Below, in pieces: positions 1 through 8,889 of a stretch of 64,000 nucleotides of DNA; position 1 is the first letter of the stretch, and every line of letters begins with the position of its first letter. The stretch is from Muscardinus avellanarius (lineage: Eukaryota > Chordata > Mammalia > Rodentia > Gliridae). Under the pieces are notes generated by a model. That model was not told the origin of the DNA. It did not search any database and saw nothing but the letters and a program-made list of their open reading frames with translations. A program made the position numbers and the translations under genes. The DNA lies in the NCBI GenBank assembly GCA_963383645.1, contig OY726571.1, positions 81,846,888-81,910,887 on the forward strand, read 5' to 3'.

Positions 1-217
1 CAAACCTAAAACCCAAGTTAAAACTAAACAAACATACCAAAAACCTTGATTTGTAGCATTTGCTAATTCCATGGTGTAAACACTTCCATCAAACTGATTT
101 CGAACTACCAATACCTTAATAACTACCTTTCAATATTTACGAATATTTAACAACCAGCTCTCATGAGCTGGAATCACAGTAGGAAAATGTTTGCATGACC
201 TCAAAAGAAAAAGTTAA
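1..217. other. unassigned AT-rich sequence
   Basis: I see no gene, RNA or recognisable repeat here. It may be old repeat sequence too decayed to read by eye. Confidence 0.4.
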
Positions 218-450
218 GCGGGGCGTGGTGGCACACACCTGTAATTGCCATACTTGGGAGGCTGAGGCAGGAGGATGTGGGTTTGCGGCCAGCCTCAGCT
301 ACTTGGTGAGGCCCTCCACCAACTTAGTGAAACCCTGTTTCAATATAAAAGAATAAAAAACTGGGTTGTTGGTGTAGGTCAAAAATAGAATGCCCCTGGG
401 TCCATTCCCCAGCACCACAAAGAAGAAAAGAAAAGAAAAGAAAAAAAAAG
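218..450 (+). mobile_element. B1-dID-type composite SINE
   Basis: Full layout of the family that recurs in this window: B1/7SL-like head, 'cagcctcagctact' middle, ID-like tail ending 'ccccagcaccac', then an A-rich (aaaag)n tail. This copy is diverged, for example in the head and in the 'tcaaaaatagaatg' tail. The 7SL-derived head plus tRNA/ID-derived tail is established for squirrel and relative SINEs; the family name is my inference. Confidence 0.8.
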
Positions 451-469
451 GAACAGTATATCCATTAGC

Positions 470-1279
470 TGTCATCCTTTCTCCCTTTATTCCTTTCAGT
501 TCTAAATAAGTACTAATCTATCTCTACAGGTTTTACCATTATGAATATTTCATGTGAATAGAATCATATACTATGTATTTTTTCTGACTGACTTCCTTTG
601 CATAGCATGTTTTCACCTTTACTCATGCTATAGTGTGTAACAATAGCTCTTTCCTTTTTAATGCCAAATAATATTGCACTGCATAGATACACTACCTTTT
701 ATTTTTCCAACCAAATGTCCACCAGTTTATGGATATTTGAGTTGTTTCCATCTTTGGCTGTCATGAGCAATGCTGTTATGAATATTTACAAATAAGTTCT
801 CATATGGACATATGTTTTTATTTCTCTTTGGTTGTATGTGGGTGATAAGATGATGGGTAATATGATGACTCTGTTTAACCATTTGAAGAATTGCCGGCTG
901 GTCTTCAAGGCGGCTGCTCTGTTTTCCACTCTCACCAGCAGCATGTGAGAGTTTCCATTTCTCCACCTCCTTATCAACACTTGCTGCTACATGACTTTAA
1001 TTCTATCCATCCCAGGGGTTGAAAATTGATATCTCACTGTGGCTTTGATTTTAATTTCCATGATAACTAATGATTATGTACATTCTGTTTTGAGCTTATT
1101 GGCCATTTGTATGATTTTCTTGGAGAAATGGCCCTTGAGATCCCTGTCCATTTTTGGATCATAGTATTTACCTTTTATTATTGATTTGTAAGAGTTTCTT
1201 ATGTATCGTGGGTACACTTCCCTTGTTGGACAAGCAATTTGGGAATATTTCTTCCTAATTTATGAGCCATGTTTTCCAT
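470..1279 (-). mobile_element. old L1 fragment (part 1 of a split copy)
   Basis: The plus strand reads as the reverse complement of the ancient mammalian L1 3' half: 'atgaatatttcatgtgaata', 'aataatattgcactg', 'ttggccatttgtatgatttt'. The same element resumes near 4288, so the younger L1 at 1297-4071 and a SINE split it. Short ORFs across it are remnants, not genes. Confidence 0.75.
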
Positions 1280-1296
1280 TTTTTCTTTCATTTTTT
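1280..1296. repeat. target-site duplication, left copy, of the 1297-4071 L1
   Basis: tttttctttcatttttt recurs exactly at 4072-4088 and brackets the younger L1. It is pyrimidine-rich, so chance agreement is not excluded. Confidence 0.6.
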
Positions 1297-1654
1297 CTTT
1301 TATTTTTATTTATTTATTTTTTTATTGGTGTACTGTATTCATACATCATAGTGGGATACAAACTTTGTAGACATACATGCACACATCGCCCAGTCAGCCC
1401 CCACCCGATCCCCATCCCATTCTCTCCCCATCCCTTCCTCCCATGCTTGGCTTAGTGGTTGACATCTAGTATTATAGCAATTTATCCAAAATTAAAAATG
1501 ATAATCTCACATAACAGTTTCATTTGTCTGATACCAAGCTTTTGATGACTTAAAGATAACATTTCAATATTTCTTTTTGCTTTCTTTCTTACCAGAGAAT
1601 ATTTTTGTCTATTTTTTTAGGTGAAACTATCATATATTTATATATTTATTTTTC

Positions 1655-2355
1655 AGAAAAAAAATCTATCCTAATATAAAATATGGACTCTAGATACCCA
1701 AAACGATCTTGAAAAAGAACAAAGCTAGAAGATATATATTTTCTGATTTCAAACCATATAAAGCTACAATAATTGAAACAGTGTAGTACTATTCTAAAGG
1801 CAGATATATAAACCATTGGAGCTAAATAAAAGCCTAGAGCTAAATTCTTCCCTATATTGTCAAGTTATTTTTGACAAGGTTTCCACGCACATTTGGTGGT
1901 GGAAATAATAATCTTTTAACTAAATATTGTTGAAACATGATAATTACATGGAAAAGAATAAAGTTGGACCCTTACCTAATCCCATATACAAATATTAACT
2001 CAAAATAGATAAAAGACCTAAATATAAATCTTAAGACTATAAACTTTTAGGAGAAAATCTGAGTCATAAAACCTCACAACACTGAAATTGGCAGTGATTT
2101 CTTGGATATGATTTCAATGGCACAGGCAACAGAAGAGTATACAAACTCCCTAAAAAAATATTGTATATCCAAAGACAATGTAAACAGAGTTAACAGTTAC
2201 TAATAGAATGGGATAAAATATTTCCAAATGCTATATCTGAAGGTATATTAATATTCCAACTAGAAATCCTAAAAATTAACAACAATAAAGGCAAACAATA
2301 CCATTTAGAGATAGGTAAAAGACTAACATAAGTAATGAATCTCCACAGATAATCA
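1655..2355 (+). mobile_element. old L1 ORF2 fragment in opposite orientation inside the younger L1
   Basis: The plus strand reads like decayed mammalian L1 ORF2 ('aaaaagaacaaagctagaag', 'tcaactcaaaatagataaaa'-type phrases, 'aaagacctaaatataaatc'). It has many in-frame stops. It abuts the ORF1 stop codon of the minus-strand younger L1. How it came to sit inside that element is unclear. Confidence 0.6.
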
Positions 2356-2358
2356 ATC

Positions 2359-3276
2359 TTAGTTGACTGTTGGATGGAAAATCTTGTTTCTCTGGTTCTG
2401 GTGTGTGTTACCTATTTCTTCTTTGTAGTTAATCTCTTTGAGTATTTTCTCTAGTGCTGGTTTTGAAGACATAAATTCCTTCAGTTTCTGTTTGTCATGG
2501 AAGCTTCTTATTTCTCCATCTAATTTGATAGAAAGTTTTGCTGGGTAGGAAATTTTTGGCTGGAAGTTGTTTTCTTTCAGAGTTTGAAATATGTTACTCC
2601 AAGCCCTTCTAGCTCTCATGACTTGGTTTGGGAAGTCTGGAGTGATTCTAATTGGCTTGCCTCTGAATGTCACTTGGCCCTTTGTTTTTGTTGCCTTTAA
2701 GATTCTCTGCTTGGCTTCCACATTGGTCATTTTGACAATTATGTGGCGTGGGGATCCTCTTCTCTGATCGTGTCTAAAGGGAGTTCTATAAGTTTCCTGG
2801 ATCTGTGTATCAACCTCTTGCTCTATGTTTGGAAAATTTTCTGCTATTACTTCCTTGAAGAGATTATTGATCCCTTTGGTTTCACTTTCTTTTCCCTCCT
2901 CTATTCCAATTATTCTTAGGTTAGCTCTCTTAAAATGGGCCCATATTTCTTCAATATCAGATTCCTGCTGTCGGATATTTTTTTCTAGATTAGAAACTAT
3001 GCGTTCATTTTTGGAATGATCATCTTCTAAGAGCGAGATTCTGTTCTCCATGTGGTCTAATAGGTTGTTTGTGCTTTGAATTGAGGCCTTTACTTCATTA
3101 ATTGCATCCTTTATCTCTTTTTGGCTCTCTCTGAGTTCTTTTCGAAGCACCTCTATTATTTCTACAGTTATTTTCCTGATTTGATCTTCTAGAAATCTCT
3201 GATTTTCTGTTTTATCGGGTTCTGATGTTGTGGGGTTGTGGGCATTCATTGCTCCATTGTTATTCCTCTTTCCCAT
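2359..3276 (-). CDS. L1 ORF1 protein, open reading frame
   Basis: This is the RNA-binding chaperone of a LINE-1 retrotransposon, which coats L1 RNA in cytoplasmic particles. The 305-residue frame is fully open from an ATG. Residues about 25-130 are charged and heptad-like (coiled coil; KELRESQKEIKDAINEVKAS). Residues about 130-230 fit the RRM, with FKRANLRIIGIEEG and RHIIVKMTNVEAKQRILKATK. The C-terminal domain includes VTFRGKPIRITPDF and RRAWSNIFQTLKE. It is somewhat shorter than human ORF1p (338 residues). ORF2 is absent downstream, so any activity would be in trans. An open frame suggests a fairly recent insertion. Confidence 0.9.
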   Translation of the reverse strand: MGKRNNNGAMNAHNPTTSEPDKTENQRFLEDQIRKITVEIIEVLRKELRESQKEIKDAINEVKASIQSTNNLLDHMENRISLLEDDHSKNERIVSNLEKNIRQQESDIEEIWAHFKRANLRIIGIEEGKESETKGINNLFKEVIAENFPNIEQEVDTQIQETYRTPFRHDQRRGSPRHIIVKMTNVEAKQRILKATKTKGQVTFRGKPIRITPDFPNQVMRARRAWSNIFQTLKENNFQPKISYPAKLSIKLDGEIRSFHDKQKLKEFMSSKPALEKILKEINYKEEIGNTHQNQRNKIFHPTVN

Positions 3277-3599
3277 GATTTAGGAAGTTTGTGCCTTCTC
3301 TGGGTTCTTCCCTTGGGTCACTATGACTTCACTTAAGGTGTTCTGGATCTCGAGTCAGTAGTATCTCAGACCCCACTACTCCTTTACTGGGTTGTATCAC
3401 AGAGTCTCCGACCCAGAGAGTCGATAGAGGCTGCTTTAGACTGTGGGGGGTGCCAGGTTGCATGTTCTCCTATGGTGTGATATCTCTGCTACCACCCCTC
3501 CCCCACTGGGTCAAGTCCCAGGGAGTACAGTACTGATATTTCTCCTCTGTGGCCCACAATTTGACTCACTGTTCTTGAGTACGCAGATGTAGCTGTACT

Positions 3600-3900
3600 G
3601 GATTCGGTGAATTCTCTGCTGCTGCTGCTGCCGGTGGCAATATGGCGCTGCTGTCACGCCCTCGGCCGTGAGGCTGGCGTATTTGTTTTTGATTTTGATT
3701 TCCACTCTGAATCCCTGCGGCGTGTGCTGAGCTCAGCCACTGGGAGCTTTAGATTTTACCTGCAGCAAGAAATCCTGCCTGGCTGTTCCGCAGCAGCTCA
3801 TCTCGGCTTGCTGTAGCCCTCCGGTGAATTTGCCGCTGCCGCTGGCAGTATGGCGCTGCTGCCGCGTCCTCGGGCGTGAGGCCGGTTATCTCCTCCATGG
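3600..3900 (-). repeat. duplicated segment in the L1 5' UTR
   Basis: About 65 bp near 3606-3670 recurs near 3823-3885; both contain 'tatggcgctgctg' followed by 'gtgaggc'. Rodent L1 5' UTRs often carry tandem promoter monomers, and this looks like a partial version. 'ATGGCG' cores resemble YY1 sites, as at the element's 5' end. Confidence 0.55.
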
Positions 3901-4137
3901 CTCTGAGCTCTGTTCTCAGTCCGCTTTCTCTCTGGAGCCTGGTGGATTTTTTTGTTTCTGGTGATGGTGTTTTCTGGCTATGAAAGGCGCTGATTTTGTG
4001 GTAATGGAGATTGGTTGTTATGGGGCTCTTAAGCCCCACTTTTCTCGGTCGCCATCTTCCCGGAAGTCCCCTTTTTCTTTCATTTTTTATTCTGCGATAT
4101 CAAGGTTGGAACCTGCTCTATCTCCGAGCTCCTCCCC

Positions 4138-4287
4138 AATCCCTATTTTTTATTCTTTATTTTGAAACAGGTTCTCACTGAGTTGCAATGGGCCTCACTA
4201 AGTAGCTGAGGCTGTCTGTGAACCATGCTCCTCCTGTCTCAGCCTCCCAAATGCTGGGGTGACAAGTGTGCGCCACCACGCCCAGCT
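4138..4287 (-). mobile_element. composite SINE, ID tail missing
   Basis: Minus-strand copy with 'ctcagcctcccaaatgctgg' and head 'gccaccacgcccagc'. It lies between the younger L1 and the resumed old L1. Confidence 0.75.
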
Positions 4288-5010
4288 TCCACTTTCTTGA
4301 TTGTGTCCTGTGAAACACAAATATTTTAATTTTGATAAAGCCCAACTTACTATTTTTCTTCTCTGTGTTTTTGTGTCATATCTAAAAATCCTTTGCCAAA
4401 GGGAAAATCATGAGAATTTACCTCTACAAATTCTTTTAAGGACTCTATACTTTTAGCTCTGATATCTACTTGTTTAATTAATTAAAGATTGGTACTGGGG
4501 ATTGAATTCAGAAGCATTCTATTTCCAAGCTACATCCCCAGCCCCTTTAGTTTTTATTTTGAAACAGGATCTAAGTTGCTGAGGCTGACCTGGAGTCTGT
4601 GATCCTCCTGTTTTGGCCTCTCAAGGTTTGGAATTACAGGCATGTGCCATCACATACTCAGTGGTAGCTTTATAATTTTTTATTTTATTTTATTTTATTT
4701 ATTTTATTTCCTGTGACTAGACCCTTCAATGCACTGTTGAACAGAATTGATGAATAGATATCATTTTCTTAATACCCATCTAAGGGGAAAGTTTTTCCAC
4801 CATTTAGTATGATGCTACCTGTGGCGTTTCCTTCGACATAATCATCTTAAGGATCTTCCCTTCTATTCCTAGGTTTGTTTATTTGTTTTTTTAGTATGTT
4901 TCATGAACTGGTGTTGGATTTTGTAAAATTCTTTTTCTACATCTATTAAAATGACCATATATTTTTGCCTTTTATTCTAACAGGAAGCAATATCAGTCTT
5001 GATTCTGTTT
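4288..5010 (-). mobile_element. old L1 fragment (part 2 of the split copy)
   Basis: Resumes with 'actttcttgattgtgtcctg' and 'tcatatctaaaaatcctttg', which directly follow part 1 in the standard old L1 3' region. A SINE interrupts it at 4485-4665. Confidence 0.7.
4485..4665 (-). mobile_element. composite SINE, diverged
   Basis: 'ggtactggggattgaattca', 'ctacatccccagcccc' and 'gatcctcctgttttggcct' mark a minus-strand copy. A (tttta)n-rich run follows near 4675-4710. Confidence 0.7.
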
Positions 5011-5369
5011 CACCCTAAATTCACCTACCTTGAACCTCACTTGTCAACTTGATTTTTGAATACCCAAGTGGCAAACTCCTTGCATATCAGTTCTGGGAGC
5101 GAGAAAAAAGTTTCTGAAGCAGCCGATTACATGCTCATTTCATCCACCAACTTTCTGCTGAGTCTCCCATTGGGTCGAAATGTGTCTCCTATCTGGAGCC
5201 ACGATTCTAGGCTCCTCTGCGCCTGGCTATAGGACAGCAACATCGGAATTTCCTGAGTGTTTTTTCTTCTTCTTCCTTTCCATCCTCTCCCATTTTCGGG
5301 TGCCGGTTTAAAAAACACACAAATGGCAATAAAGAAGTTTCCTTTAAGTTCTAAGAACGTTGGGGTTTC

Positions 5370-6250
5370 CGGACAGTAGATTCTTCCAGCCTGGACAAAG
5401 CACGGAAGAGAAGGGCGACCCCAAAAGGAGGAGGAGGAGGAATAACCAGGGTTTGCATAAGAAGAGAGAGTGGATAGCTGGTGGAAAGTGGGGCGCAAAG
5501 ATGGGCTGGCTTTGTGAAAGAACAGAAGAAAGGTAAGTCGAGGCCCGGGGCCAGAAGAAGGAACTGGACTTTAGCAAAGTGGTCCGGGCGGAGAGGCTGA
5601 ACATCTGAAATAAATCGAGGCACTGAGCCTGCACGTCCTTTTGCAGTTATTCCGGATGACTGTGCTGCTAGTCGTTTGCAATACTGCGCTGATCCCTGGG
5701 GATGCCGGCACTAGGTGGCAGATCTCGCTATCAGGGATCAACCCGCTTCTCAACCCTGTCTCTCTCCCGACAGTGATCAGCCTGGATGGACTAAGACTGT
5801 TCGTTGAGAAGAAACTTGTTCTTTTCCGAGGAGGAGAATACTTCAGTCTCGTAGACCAAGCAGTCGGTGGAGCGCCCCGAGAATCGTTCTCAATCTCAAG
5901 GCCACGAGTAAGGGCTTTAACGTGGAGTCTTTTTGTGCATACGGCGTCAAGTAACTTACCATGTCTCAAGAAGAAATGAATCGTGAACTGAAGACTGCAA
6001 TTGAATTATTTAAAGTCTCTTTCCTAGTATAAATATGGGAGTGGCTTTCCGAATTTGGTAAAAATGGATGTGTGTTTGTACGGCGAAGATGAGGAAAGGG
6101 TCAGAATTTCAGTATGAGGGAAATGGGCGGAAAATAGAGGGACATGCGAAGACGCCACACGCGGGAGTCTGAGCGCGCTTTACACCTCCCCTGACAGCAG
6201 GTGGAGCGTAAGTGGAGTCAATAAGTCCTGTGCCTCCTTTTCCAAGGTGG
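5370..6250. other. CpG-enriched low-repeat segment, possible promoter or exon
   Basis: Many CpGs and no SINE or L1, unlike the surroundings. On the plus strand a donor-like 'gaaaggtaagtc' lies near 5530 and an acceptor-like 'ccttttgcag' near 5637-5646. An ORF of about 112 codons follows from 5641, but I recognise no domain in it. The promoter reading is inference only. Confidence 0.3.
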
Positions 6251-6355
6251 TCCTGAAAACCCAGCGTCCAGTCACTTCAGCAGGTGACAAGTGAACTTTG
6301 ACTTCTGCAGATTTTTAATTGAGATTTCGGGTTTAGAGCAAAGCAAGAATTCACA

Positions 6356-6356
<1 letters not shown>

Positions 6357-6390
<34 letters not shown>

Positions 6391-6405
6391 TGTTTTGTTT
6401 TGTTT
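6357..6405. repeat. (GTT)n microsatellite grading into (GTTTT)n
   Basis: Perfect gtt repeats followed by gtttt repeats. Confidence 0.95.
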
Positions 6406-6497
6406 TTCCGGCACCAAGACCAATTTGAAAAACTTTTGGTGATTAGGATTATTAACCTTCAAATATGTGAGAGATAGAACCCTAGGGTGGGCAATTG

Positions 6498-6569
6498 GGC
6501 TGGCTGACTCAGGTGTTTAGAGCTGGCTGTAGTAATACCAGCCTCACGGGTTTGATTCTCCACTGACCA
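6498..6569 (+). pseudogene. tRNA-Ile-AAT-like relic
   Basis: About 72 bp keep a tRNA-like order: 'gtttagagc' D-arm, 'agtaata' around an AAT anticodon position, 'cacgggtttgattctcc' B box, and a 3' 'ctgacca'. This best resembles eukaryotic tRNA-Ile-AAT. Stem pairing is poor, so I call it a pseudogene. It may instead be a chance or SINE-derived match. Confidence 0.4.
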
Positions 6570-6903
6570 TTCCAACTTTTCAAGTCCATTCATTAGCAAC
6601 AAATGCTGTGATAACAAACTCAATAAGTGAGTCTATTTAATGTACGCTTAAGTTCTGTGTGTTTTTCCTACATGTTCCCCAAATTATTTCATTTTTATAA
6701 AAATAAAGAATAAACAAATCTGTTTACCTAAATTTTTCTGTGTGGCCCATTCTTGATGTTTAGGACTACAGTTGATATTTTATTTTGATGTGCCTTGAAA
6801 CCCTAATGAACTTATTTGTTAGGTCTAATCTTTTTAAGTATATTTCTTAGGATTTCCTATATGCAGCAAGAGATATTTTACTTTTTTATTCTAACATGGA
6901 TTC

Positions 6904-7108
6904 TTTTTTTTTTTTTTTTTTTGGTACTGGGGATGGAACCCAGGGGCTTTCTACCTCCAGACCTATTTTATACTTTATTTGGAAACAGGGTCTCACTAAG
7001 TTGCTGAGAGCCTCACTAAGTAGCTGAGGCTGGCTTCGAACCTATGCAATCGTCCTGTCTCAGCCTCCCAAGCACTGGGATTACAAGCATGTGCCACCAC
7101 ACCTGGCC
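6904..7108 (-). mobile_element. composite SINE, full length
   Basis: Starts with a T-run (its A tail), then 'ggtactggggatggaaccca' and 'ctcagcctcccaagcactgg', ending 'gccaccacacctggcc'. Confidence 0.85.
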
Positions 7109-7286
7109 AACATGGAAGCTTTTAATTTCAGTATATTACCCAATGGCCCCCGTTAGAATCTTTAGTAAAATGCTGAGTAGAAATGCTGTTTGAGCCAGGC
7201 GTGGTGGTGCATGCTTGTAATACCAGCGCTTGGGAGGCTGAAACAGAAGCCTATCACAGGTTCAAAGCCAGCCTCAGTTACTGAGC

Positions 7287-7779
7287 TGCCGGAGCCAGCC
7301 GGCAAGAATAGGGGTTCTGAAGTGAGGCATGAGGATGGAGAATTTTAAATTCTAACATGGGGGAGCCGCCAGCCACTATCTCTACTGGTCAACCCCTGTT
7401 CGTGGGTCAATATTTCCTATGGGTCGACAACTATGCCTAGGTCAGCATTCTCTATCGCGTGGACACTCCTGGCCAACACAGCTTCTGGGTCAATCTCATC
7501 TTTATTGCGCCGATGCCGACCTTGTTTTTCCAGAGGTATTTATACACAGATACAGGTCAATCAACATTCTTGTGCTACCACCACCGGAATACAATACAGA
7601 CCAATACAAAACACACACATTACAGACAGGCCTATCAGTACCCTCGTGTCATCACCACCTGATCCTCTCTCAGACCTCTTTGAACTTTCCATAACCCCAA
7701 ACCTTGTTGACTCTGGGCGAAGGACAGTCAGCTGAGTCAGAGACACCAATCTAGGGAAAGGCCTTAATGGCTTCCAACA
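7287..7779 (-). mobile_element. solo LTR of an endogenous retrovirus
   Basis: The 493-bp insert splits a SINE at 'ttactgag'. On its minus-strand sense it begins TGTTGGAAGCC and ends CCGGCA (TG...CA). Flanks are ctgagc (7281-7286) and ctgagt (7780-7785), a 6-bp target duplication with one later change. A TATAAATA lies at 7544-7537 and AATAAA at 7506-7501, as expected for U3 and R. The 6-bp duplication and TGTTGG start suggest a class II (ERVK/IAP-like) LTR; that class is inference. No gag, pol or env lies beside it, so it is a solo LTR left by LTR-LTR recombination. Confidence 0.8.
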
Positions 7780-7846
7780 CTGAGTGAGGCTCTGAGCAAT
7801 TTAGTGAGACCTTATTTCCAAATAAAGTATAAAAATAGGTCTGGGA

Positions 7847-8109
7847 AGCTGGGCGTAATGGCGCACACTTGTAATCCGGGTGCTTGGGAGGCTGAGACAG
7901 GAGGATCAAAGTCAGCCTCAGCTACTTAGTGAGGCTCTCAGCAATGTACTGAGACCCTGTTTCCAAATAAAATATAAAATAGGTCTGGGAGTATAGCCCG
8001 TAGGTAGAAAGCCTCTGGGTTCAACCCCAAGTACCACCACCAACAACAAAAAATAAATAAAAATAAAACAAAAATAAAACAAAAACAAACAAACAAAAAA
8101 CATTAGTTC
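7847..8109 (+). mobile_element. composite SINE inserted into another SINE
   Basis: Complete copy with a long A-rich (aaaat/aaaac) tail. The 16-bp flank aaaaataggtctggga is repeated exactly at 7831-7846 and 8110-8125, and it belongs to the host SINE. Confidence 0.9.
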
Positions 8110-8220
8110 AAAAATAGGTCTGGGATTATAGCCCAGAGGTATAAAAGCCCCTGGGTTCCACCTCCAGTACCACAAAAAAAAAAAAAGAAAGAAAGAAGGA
8201 AAGAAAGAAAGAAAGAAAGA

Positions 8221-8570
8221 AATGCTATTTGTGTGGATTTAGAGTCTAAAGGAATGGGAAAAGTCCCTTTTTCTTTTTTTTTCCATCTTGAAAGGAACAC
8301 ATTTTCTTTCTTCCTGTCCTTTCTAATGTCATTAAGGAGAACTCTAGTTCATTCAAGTTGTGGATGTGAAGACAGTACATTTATAGGTTGTTTCTCTCCA
8401 GCACGGACTTCCAAGTCTGGTCGACTTTTTGAGCACTCATCCTTGTCCTGAGACCTGAGGTGAAGGATTAATTAAAACCAATTAAACAATTGTATTTTTA
8501 ATCTAAAACTCACTACACTACCAAGCAAGTCCTGGCTTTTGCGTTGGTTTTGGTATTCTATGTACGACCA
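8221..8570. other. unassigned single-copy sequence
   Basis: No recognisable gene or repeat. It separates the SINE nest from the Met tRNA relic. Confidence 0.4.
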
Positions 8571-8643
8571 GTGCATTGCTAGGGTTCGAACTCAAGAACT
8601 TCAGATTATGAGACTGATGAGCTGCCAACTACACTAAGAAGGC
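8571..8643 (-). pseudogene. tRNA-Met-CAT relic
   Basis: Read on the minus strand, 'cagtctcataatctgaag' gives a perfect anticodon arm with CAT, and 'gagttcgaacc' is a good B box. The start gccttcttagtgtagt resembles elongator tRNA-Met. The 3' acceptor strand (about 'caatgca') cannot pair with the 5' strand and the T stem has a mismatch, so it is probably dead. It belongs to the tRNA neighbourhood at 6.5-22.2 kb. Confidence 0.7.
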
Positions 8644-8889
8644 AATGAGAGACTATGGGGGGGGATACCATTTAAATAGTTGAAATTTAATCCTTCCACC
8701 TTATCACTTTCATTTTTAAAGAATATAATCGATGCTATTTGCAAATCACACCTTGTCAGCTGCTGCAGCACTTGAATAAGTCTGCCCAGGCCTCTCCAGC
8801 CTCCAATCATCCGGGCTTCAAGCTTAAGTCTTGCTGTTCTTTTTTCTCGCATGTGTCTTGCTATTCTTTTCCTTCTTGGGTTTCAGTGA

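Larger units (their letters stand above)
1297..4071 (-). mobile_element. younger L1: 5' UTR, ORF1 and 3' end present, ORF2 missing
   Basis: On the minus strand the element starts near 4071 with an L1-type start (ggacttccgggaagatggcg), runs through a GC-rich 5' UTR and an open ORF1 that stops at 2359, and ends in an A-rich tail near 1300. The 3' UTR matches other copies at 51.35 and 60.4 kb ('acatacatgcacaca' on the plus strand). Between them, about 1655-2355, lies plus-strand old L1 ORF2-like sequence in place of the element's own ORF2. A 17-bp duplication flanks the whole. It cannot be autonomous without ORF2. Confidence 0.7.
7194..8190 (+). mobile_element. composite SINE (outer host of a nest), in three pieces
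   Basis: Pieces are 7194-7286, 7780-7846 and 8110-8190. They join into one normal SINE once the solo LTR (7287-7779) and the inner SINE (7847-8109) are removed. It ends in an A-rich tail running into (gaaa)n. Confidence 0.85.

Noticed and set aside
2825..3019. 64-codon plus-strand ORF
   Set aside because: Antisense shadow of the L1 ORF1.
5641..5979. 112-codon plus-strand ORF
   Set aside because: Open by chance in GC-rich sequence as far as I can tell; kept only as part of the CpG-enriched segment.
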